Of a stretch of 64,000 nucleotides of DNA, positions 56,899 to 64,000 are shown one piece after another. A program made the translations under genes and the position numbers. The notes under the pieces are model-generated. The model was not told where the DNA came from and ran no database searches. It was given only the letters and a program-made list of their open reading frames with translations. The stretch comes from Terfezia claveryi (Eukaryota; Ascomycota; Pezizomycetes; Pezizales; Pezizaceae), in assembly GCA_015179025.1 (NCBI GenBank), contig WHUX01000085.1, forward strand, positions 124,001 to 188,000. The letters are read 5' to 3'. The first letter of the stretch is position 1; each line of letters opens with the position of its first letter.

Positions 56899-57780
56899 GG
56901 ACCTCCACCAAAATTCAAATTGCAGTTTCTTGATTCTGCAAACGATATGGGGGAAAGTTAGGGTCGCCTAGATTTATCAGTTATTGGCTATTTTTGCTAT
57001 TTTGAAGCACCGTGGTAGAAATGCCTCTAAGCTGGCTTTGGAGGGTTGAATTTGGGCTTATTCTGCATCGTTTCCTTTAGGGTTGGCTTATCCCTCTACG
57101 TACACAGTGGTCCGATTGTTCTAAATGAACACTTTTCACCCTCGATCTGTTGGCTTCTACATCTCTCTTTGCGTGTGCAATTGCCCCCCTACAGTATTGC
57201 TGCTAGTATCTTTTGCCTGATGGTATAATGTTAAAGGATTGAATAGCTCGAAAGCATATGAGCGTCATATGCCACTGAGATAGGATAGCTTCAATATGAG
57301 TAATGGTTTACCTAAAAAAGAAAGATTCCGCACATGATTAAAGTAGTCTGGTTGTGGTTCGGTGCATACTCACTCATTTTAATACTTACTTGCCTGATCT
57401 TGAGCCTAGGCCCATACCTCAGAAACCCCATGACAGAATTATTCATTTTAATGTCAAAACCATGTCTAATAGGTATATCTTTGTACAGTCTGAATTCACA
57501 TAGTCCATGTTTTGGTACAAGACTACCAGTACCATGTATAATCTGCAAGGAGAGATACATTGTACGAGAGTGGTGATTTATTTAGCCTCACTCTACCTAA
57601 TAGCCTTCTCGTATATTTTTCGTAAGCTACATACAAGATTGCACAAGACCTGAGTACAAGCCACTCCCCTGGGCACAAGATAGTGCGCTCTGAGCTTGGT
57701 TAATCGACTTCCAAAAGTGGTAATCGGAGGGCCAAGACCCCCTAATGCGGTAGCACAACGTCATAATCAGATATATATAT
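56899..57780. other. Gene-free spacer
   Basis: No gene is supported. A short-repeat copy (TAGTCTGGTTG) lies at 57344-57354. Confidence 0.5.
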
Positions 57781-57905
57781 CCCTCTAGCTCTAACATCTT
57801 CTAACGCCCGCATAACCACGCCAGACTCTATAACAAGCACTGGAACTCATTTATTCGTCCTTGATATCTAAATAGTCCTCTCAATATCATATTCACGATC
57901 TCAAC
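57771..57905 (+). promoter_or_regulatory. TATA-like sequence and leader of the small 57906 frame
   Basis: ATATATATAT at 57771-57780 is followed by a C/T/A-rich leader running to the ATG at 57906. Spacing is plausible for a fungal promoter. Confidence 0.35.
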
Positions 57906-58145
57906 ATGCCTCTAGACAACCTCCGCCTCTTCTCCACCCTCACGGCAGTAATCGGGCTCATAGCAGTCCTCGAACTAGGGACTTTAATTGCAGGGTCACC
58001 AGTCCCATTACAGATGCGATCATTAAAAAAATGGCCCCGAATTGCATTCTACAACGGAGAAAAGAGTGCAGTATGCACCACCGGAATCAGTTGGGTCTTT
58101 GGGAGAAATGGAGCCGGTGGGGCAAGGGGTTGGGAATCGGAGTGA
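57906..58145 (+). CDS. Small membrane or secreted protein, 79 aa
   Basis: The peptide starts MPLDNLRLFSTLTAVIGLIA and has one strong hydrophobic segment (about residues 8-30), which could be a signal anchor or signal peptide. A short basic, Trp-containing part follows. There is a TATA-like sequence upstream. No family is recognised. The frame may continue through an intron, since the stop lies in purine-rich sequence. Confidence 0.35.
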   Translation: MPLDNLRLFSTLTAVIGLIAVLELGTLIAGSPVPLQMRSLKKWPRIAFYNGEKSAVCTTGISWVFGRNGAGGARGWESE

Positions 58146-59294
58146 GAGTGAGGATAGAATAGAGAAAGGGGGTGATAGTGGGTGTGGGGTATGGAAAGAG
58201 AAGGGTATGTTGGGAGAGTGGGGAGGTAGATGTTATATTAGAGGGAGGACAGGGGTGGTACAGGGGGGAGGCGGGATTGAATAGGGTGGTGCAACGGATT
58301 GTTGGAGTATGATTGGAAAGGTGACAGTGGAGATAGACTGATGGTCTCTGGGAAAGGACGGCAGCTGACTAGTGTACATACGGAGCACCTGACCAAGCAA
58401 TCCAAGATCCAGAGGCACAGTTGTTCACTTTGTAGGGAGGTGGTGCTTATATGTACAGTGCCTGGCACTTGATGGAGTTGGTAACACTTCACCTCCATAC
58501 AAAAGACCAACCTTACAGTTACTTAAGTCCATACCGAGAACGAACCAAAATTTGTTTAGTATACTCATAAGAACCATATCGAGCGCCCACCGCACTACTA
58601 TATCAAAGTCCCTCTACGGACCAAAGTAGAAACTAAAAAAAAATTCGATCATAAGCCAACAACAACCTGAGCCAGTTCAATTAGTCCTTACAGCTTTTGA
58701 TACCTCATCTCCACATAGGATATTGAGTATTATATCTCACGTCACTCATTACCTTTGGCAACTTTTGGCAGCTATTATTTAAGTAGCTCCTGGTATCTAC
58801 AAACGGTTCGAATAAACATTTTCAATCTAGCCCTTGCTATTGGTCCCGACTGAAGGACGTTCGTTTCGTCCCTCACCCCATCTTCTACACACTGTCTTAG
58901 GAGTTCCTCGCAATCGATTTCTCAGATCAGGTGAACTCCGATTGTTGAGGACGAACAGTTAATCTTGTGGTTGACCGCGAAGTTCGTCATTTTCTCCTTT
59001 TTTACATGAAAGACCTCCCTAACAGCATCACGCTCTTGTTTACATTCAGATTCGCACCAAACCCGGCTCGTAGCGATATCAAGTCCATCAGTTTCTTCTA
59101 GGCCTCAGCAAACTGTAAGGTATGATCTTTACAAGAGCTCTCCGGCACAAATAATCATCTTTCAGAAACGTTGACTAATTTTAAGGCAATCAAGACCTAT
59201 TCAACCTTCTCTACCAAGAGTTCATTGGCTTGACTAGATATTGTGAAAGTTCTGTCTGGCACACTCCTCTACTCCGATCATCACCAACCCCACG
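58146..59294. other. Gene-free spacer
   Basis: No gene is supported. The left 150 bp are GA-rich. Confidence 0.5.
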
Positions 59295-59711
59295 ATGTGC
59301 TATCGGGATTTCCAATACCACAATTGTTGGCACAAGAAGCACTGGTGGTCATCACTCAAACGAGGCAGAACCTACGATCCATTCATCTCACCATGTAAGA
59401 AACTTTTACAACATCCTAAGTATCCAAATGCCACCAGGCGAGATGTATGGTGTACATTGAAGAAAAGAGAGGTTTGGGAAATTAGCATCACTCCTTGTCC
59501 AAGCTGCCAGATGAAGCAACAGGCGCCAAACTATAAAGTGCCAAATTCAGTTTCATTGATGCAGAACGCAAACGTCCTCAGAAAACACAAGCAAAAAAAG
59601 GGTAGAAGTGAAGGTCGAAATGAGGGTGAAGATAAGGGTGAAAGTGAAATTGAAAGAGAGGGTGAGTATGAGTGTAAAAGTGAGGGTGATGGTGGTGATG
59701 GGAAGAATTAG
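59295..59711 (+). CDS. Small Cys-patterned protein, copy 1
   Basis: The protein has 138 aa. It opens MCYRDFQYHNCWHKK, with Cys at 2, 11, 34, 53, 68 and 71, ending the folded part in WEISITPCPSCQ. This C-x(8)-C-x-H..C..C..CPxC pattern resembles small fungal proteins of unknown role that look zinc-binding. After residue 95 the sequence is a low-complexity Glu/Gly/Arg/Lys tail. A paralogue lies at 60770. No signal peptide is present. Confidence 0.55.
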   Translation: MCYRDFQYHNCWHKKHWWSSLKRGRTYDPFISPCKKLLQHPKYPNATRRDVWCTLKKREVWEISITPCPSCQMKQQAPNYKVPNSVSLMQNANVLRKHKQKKGRSEGRNEGEDKGESEIEREGEYECKSEGDGGDGKN

Positions 59712-60769
59712 GCACCTGAGGTTAGCGACGGTATATGGAAGGAGGCATCAAGGGCCGTTCTTGTTGTTCCAGTTTGTTTTTCCATTCAAAGATTTTCGCA
59801 GAGAAAAGTGGGAATGGCTTGCAGTCAATGTATTTACATAAGTCATACTATTTGAGTTGATCTATATATCCCTAGATCCCTTCACTGTGTATATGCTGTC
59901 CTCTAAGGATTGGTATATTTAGTAAAGTTCCATCGCTCTTCTATTAATCACTTGAAAGAACTTCACTTGCATCTGATGATAATCGTTATGGCAGGGTGGG
60001 TTGGGGCCTAATCTGTTTTACTAGCACGTGCTATGAGTCCAATACATTCCTATATCAGGTAATGAGGATATATAATATCCACTCCCAACCTTTTTACCTG
60101 GCTTTCACGCCTCCCGTTTTATACTCTGTATAAATTCAAGATACACACATCAGGAATTCCTCCCTACTGGGCGAATCTATCTCTTTAAGTTATATCGAAT
60201 CAGTCTCGAGCCTCTAGGCCACCCTTTATCTAGATTTAACGAGAAAACTTGTAAAGCTGATTCCACCGCTTTTGAGCTTTCCCTTCAGTCCTTACTATCT
60301 AACTTCGTCTTTCTCACAGCAGGTAGGAAACGTTGGCAACAGAGAGTCTAAGATACTGCTGCAAAAAAACTACGCGAAGCCGCCAATTCTTTCTTGGCTG
60401 TCCTTTCATTGCTCATCGATAAAGCCTTTCCGGTCAACAGGTGCAGATTCGAGTCAGTATCTTTGCCAACTGATGGTAAATATTGGTGTTTTTCAGCACC
60501 ACATTGAAATCCATCGTACCTCTCTGATCATGACACATCAATAGCTTTTTTTCCAAACTCGGGCATTCAATCGAAGCTATCAATTCTCCAAACCTTCAGC
60601 AGACATTGTTACAGAGTTTAAGGAGAAATATAGCAGATAGCATTACCCGTATGTCCCTATCCTCGAAGTAGCTTCACAATCTGACAGATATCAAGCTCTT
60701 AGATCACAGGGCACAAGACTAGCAGTACCCTACACTCCGTTACTCCATTACTCCCTCAGATCCACCAAG
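59712..60769. other. Spacer between the two Cys-patterned copies
   Basis: No gene is supported in this 1.06 kb. Confidence 0.5.
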
Positions 60770-61042
60770 ATGTGTTACAGAGACTATGTCTACAATCAGT
60801 GTAAGCACAAAACTAAATGGTACTCGGGTTAGAAGCACGGGAAAACCTTCGCACCGAATATCGTGCCATGTGAAACCTGGCTCAGTCATCCAGGTTGGGA
60901 AAATAGGAGGTATGGTGAGTCATGTGGAGGAATCGAGGACCGCCTAATTTCGTTGGCATTGACGCCATGGCCATGTTCGAGGTGTGCGATGGGAGGCTCG
61001 GATCGGCCGAGTAGGTGGAAGTTTTGGAAGAAGTTTCCGTGA
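60770..61042 (+). pseudogene. Small Cys-patterned protein, copy 2, with internal amber stop
   Basis: The frame of 91 codons starts MCYRDYVYNQCKHKTKWYSG and aligns with copy 1 along its whole folded part, with Cys at 2, 11, 34 and 52 and a final ALTPWPCSRC. A TAG at codon 21 (60830-60832) is the only break, and the reading frame is otherwise intact to the TGA at 61040-61042. It lacks the charged tail of copy 1 and ends WKFWKKFP. It is a recent pseudogene, or else carries an intron that I cannot place. Confidence 0.6.
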
Positions 61043-61682
61043 TGGAACTCAATTAGGGAGGGGTGCGAGGGATGAGCGTGAGGTGTTTATGGACAGTTGA
61101 GGGATATTTTGTAATTGAATTGTCTTTGTTGGCCTTGATGTCGTTTTAGGAAAGTGGGAGAATGGATTAGGGATGTTTATTGTTTTCGTTTGGGTGAGAA
61201 ATCTACGTTGGATAATCAGTGAAAGGGGCTGTCTCGTGATACGTGAAGTCTCTACCTCCCTGGATCCTATCATCTCAATTGGTGACACAAGAAACAATGT
61301 GATACTCCTGGGAGTACGAAGAAATGAGTACCACCGGAAGAACTGTACAAAGGACAGCTGCATATACATCTCTGTTATGAAATCACAATATTAAGTACAA
61401 TCTTCCAAACCACATTGCTGCCTCTTGCAGATGTATCTCTCTAAAATCATCTCACACCGTCGCCCTCAAAGTGCAGGAAGGTCGAGGATATAAATATTTG
61501 ATATACAGCTAAATAAATTATAAACTCCTCGAATTAGACGAGATAAACAACCCTAAAGTTAAACCTTAAGACGAACACTAGCCTCATCGCATCCGATTAC
61601 AAATTCCAGATATCATCAACCAAACAGTTCTCCAATAACTCAAAGGAGCGACTCTGCCCCCAATGCGTCAATACCCTAACCC
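61043..61682. other. Gene-free spacer
   Basis: No gene is supported. This is the downstream flank of the minus-strand gene ending at 61683. Confidence 0.5.
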
Positions 61683-62810
61683 TTATTTAGGGCGGACAGC
61701 CTGCTTCGGTCTCCCAAAAATATCCCGCTCCCAGCACTGATCTTGTCCCAGCGTCGCTACCCTAGGCATGGCTATAGGTATATAGCTGGGTTGGCTACGA
61801 ATATCCCCCCTGCGACTTAGAGTGGCCTTGGGATGGATATTATTCTCTTGATGGCTGTAGGTATTACACCCCAGTCGAGTTGGCGTTGAGGATAAGTCAT
61901 GGACGTGCACTAATTGAGAACTTTGGAGTAGTTCCCCACCTACTGTTTCTGCTCCTCCTGCTTCAGGGGCCGATCTGGAAGCTCTCAGGTCTAAAGGTGA
62001 GGCTGAGAATGAGCTTGCCGCAGAGATTCCAGACGACGACTGATAAGGAAATTGCGTAGAAGAATTAAGCTGGGAAATTTGGTAACAGGATTTCGTGATG
62101 GCACCGTATGGATAGGTAGCTCCTAGGGGGCCACCACGACCATGGCTGACCAGAGGAGTAGTGTCTTTCTGGGGAGAATGATCGACGGATTCAGGATTTG
62201 GGGGAAGGTGCTTAGGAGGGAGTGAGAACGGAGTATGTGAAGGGTCCTTCTTTTTCTCACTCCTCCTGGCTGCTTTAGAGGGATGTAGGGAGGGAGTCCA
62301 TGAGATTCTGCTGTTGCTATTACCGGAGCTTGTGGGATGGTTTTTACCCAGGCCCCGACCGGGAGATTTGTGTGTCTTTAGCGGTAGTCTGACCACTGGG
62401 CGGACAGGCGGAAAACTAACCCGCCTCTGAGGGTCCTCATCTCTATCCACTTGTCCCTGGCCCCCATCATTATAATGATCATCCATCCCAATATCAATAT
62501 CTTTTCCCTCATTGACAACGTGCCATATATACCGGCTCCACCTCCCGCAAATACAAAAAAACAAAAATCCAAGAAAGACGAGGAAGATTAGAGACGGTTT
62601 CTTTATTGAGTTGAGGGTGGGTGATGTTGGCGCAGGTGTGAGATGTGATGGGGTTAATGTTGCATTTGACGTGATATCGCCGAAAGCTGAATTAAGTGGA
62701 ATAACGGGTAATGCATTGAGCGGGAGGGGATTTCCTAGAGGAGGGGTGGAATCGGGAGCATATTTGAGGTGGGATAGTTGTCGGGTGAACCGCCGGGGAA
62801 GCGGTGCCAT
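61683..62810 (-). CDS. Single-pass membrane protein with long hydrophilic tail
   Basis: The protein has 375 aa from the ATG at 62808-62810 (MAPLPRRFTRQLSHLKYAPD). A single membrane segment (SLIFLVFLGFLFFCICG, about residues 74-90) follows a Pro/Thr-rich N-terminus. The rest is a 280-residue Ser/Pro/His-rich, probably disordered tail with a basic stretch (KAARRSEKKKDP). I recognise no domain. A single exon of this length with an in-place ATG supports a real gene. The region above 62811 lacks another gene. Confidence 0.6.
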   Translation of the reverse strand: MAPLPRRFTRQLSHLKYAPDSTPPLGNPLPLNALPVIPLNSAFGDITSNATLTPSHLTPAPTSPTLNSIKKPSLIFLVFLGFLFFCICGRWSRYIWHVVNEGKDIDIGMDDHYNDGGQGQVDRDEDPQRRVSFPPVRPVVRLPLKTHKSPGRGLGKNHPTSSGNSNSRISWTPSLHPSKAARRSEKKKDPSHTPFSLPPKHLPPNPESVDHSPQKDTTPLVSHGRGGPLGATYPYGAITKSCYQISQLNSSTQFPYQSSSGISAASSFSASPLDLRASRSAPEAGGAETVGGELLQSSQLVHVHDLSSTPTRLGCNTYSHQENNIHPKATLSRRGDIRSQPSYIPIAMPRVATLGQDQCWERDIFGRPKQAVRPK

Positions 62811-64000
62811 GTCCTTATTTTTTTTTTTCGAGGGTTGTCGAGATATTATGATGGAGTCGAGTGTTAGCAATATTGATGATCGAGTATGGAGGGTTCGTTA
62901 TTTACAGAGGTATCCTATTGCTAAGCCATGCGAAATTCGTTGGACGAAGGATAGATTTCGAGTATTGAAGATCAAGGGGGGTAAAAGGGCCATTATATTC
63001 GACACAGAGTTTGAAATAAAGTAGCTATAAGCTCAGCGATAAAGTTGGATAGATATATAACTTTGTTTCTACAACAATGTAATCAAAACTCTCTCCCTTA
63101 AGTTTAATGGATGAACCTAGAAATAGAATGACCTAATACACACAGTGTCAATCTACTGTAGTATATGTCACTGCAATGAGCTATCATTACCCTCAATCAT
63201 CATTCTGGGAGGTCATGACGCCAAGCCTCAGCTAACTTACTACAAAAACCAAACTCTGTTGGTAGGACAGGGTTATGACTAGCAATAGATTGAATAGATG
63301 AATAGCCAATGAAGGCTCACTTGAACTTCACGTCACATGTGTGTGGATATGTCTGGACGTATGACGGTATGAGCTGACGTATGAGAGTATGGACGTATGA
63401 GAGTATGGACGGACGTATGTGTATGCGAGAGATATGAGAATATGTCTGCTTTCGAAGGGTCTTTCCCAACCCTCTATATATACACCATAAAAAGGGATAA
63501 TGCAGTGAATACCATAGTGAGCAGGTATGTGATGGCAAGTAGATGCTGTAGTTACATGTGTGTGCCGGTATGCCGGTGTGTGCTTCTCAAAAACTTCCAG
63601 AGATACCTACGTGCCCCAGTAACCTTCCATTGGTGGGGGGTAATTCAGACGAGTAGTAGTCCCACGGTTACTTAAGTACCTTACCCTGAAAAGAAATATA
63701 TCAATCAAACAAAAGAAAAAAAAAAACTCCAGAAAAATTTTAAAAAAAACATTACTCCAATACTTTCCTGTAAACATATGAATGAATTTCTAAAAATAAG
63801 AATTAAAATAAAATCCATGCTTTCTTTTACATAGTGACTACCAAACTCAAGTCCATAAGTATGTATGTACCTAGCTCAAAAGGGCACGAGACTAGCTCAA
63901 AAGCAACACTTCTATTTAAAATAAAAATAAAAATAAAAATTTCCAAACAAAGAAAAAAAACCTGAATTAAAAGTCAACGCCCCGCTCACGCCCCACGCCG
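62811..64000. other. Right-end spacer with short tandem repeat
   Basis: No gene is supported. At about 63355-63415 GACGTATGAGAGTATG-type units repeat imperfectly. The end is A-rich, with an (AAAAAT)n-like patch near 63921. Confidence 0.5.

Noticed and set aside
569..60832. Recoding of TAG as an amino acid
   Set aside because: Several genes here end in TAG in normal position (Arl3, Cys-patterned copy 1), so the internal TAGs are better read as mutations.
1..64000. tRNA, rRNA and CRISPR
   Set aside because: No T-arm/anticodon pairing, rRNA block or spaced direct-repeat array was seen; poly-A, poly-C and ACATTTTT runs are simple repeats. A tRNAscan or Infernal run would be decisive.

Overview
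This window is nuclear DNA of a filamentous ascomycete (Pezizomycotina). The evidence is short GT..AG introns with CTAAC/CTAAT-like branch sites, fungal-type genes (a Bni4-like protein phosphatase 1 regulator, Dus1, an Arl3/ArfRP1 GTPase, an F-box/LRR protein, an NSRP1-like splicing regulator), chromodomain Ty3/gypsy and LINE debris, and long gene-poor spacers. A Pezizomycetes-like host (truffle/morel group) is my guess from general character; it is not proven here.

Layout. 1-2.2 kb: 3' end of a chromodomain Ty3/gypsy element and its LTR. 3.9-5.2 kb: NSRP1-like gene (minus). 6.6-7.9 kb: unrecognised multi-exon gene with a TATA box. 9.1-14.2 kb: a transposon nest, with a 5'-truncated LINE inside an older repeat (target-site duplication intact), a decayed gag-like stretch, a broken P-loop NTPase plus REase-fold gene of Crinkler-like type, and a solo LTR that cuts off its 3' end. 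14.7-15.9 kb: multi-span membrane protein. 19.2-21.8 kb: Bni4-like gene, four exons. 26.9-28.7 kb: F-box/LRR gene. 29.5-32.6 kb: Dus1 and the Arl3 GTPase, divergent from a ~380 bp shared promoter region. 33.6-35.3 kb: divergent GH5-like protein. 37.9-46.5 kb: three members of an unrecognised paralogous family. 48.3-49.9 kb: BTB-like gene, with a decayed partial duplicate at 50.9 kb. 51.9-52.5 kb: pogo-like MITE. 53.3-53.9 kb: Cys-rich protein. 52.7-55.0 kb: cluster of a short AGTCTGGTTGGCACAA repeat. 55.4-56.9 kb: unrecognised 503-aa protein. 59.3-61.0 kb: a pair of small Cys-patterned proteins, the second with an internal amber stop. 61.7-62.8 kb: single-pass membrane protein.

Housekeeping genes (Dus1, Arl3, NSRP1-like, Bni4-like, F-box) lie mainly in the first 35 kb. 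The second half is dominated by lineage-specific, unrecognised families and relics. Two conserved genes (NSRP1-like, Dus1) each carry a one-base frameshift in a six-base C/G run, so consensus error is as likely as real loss. Everything here is from reading the sequence; no database search was run.
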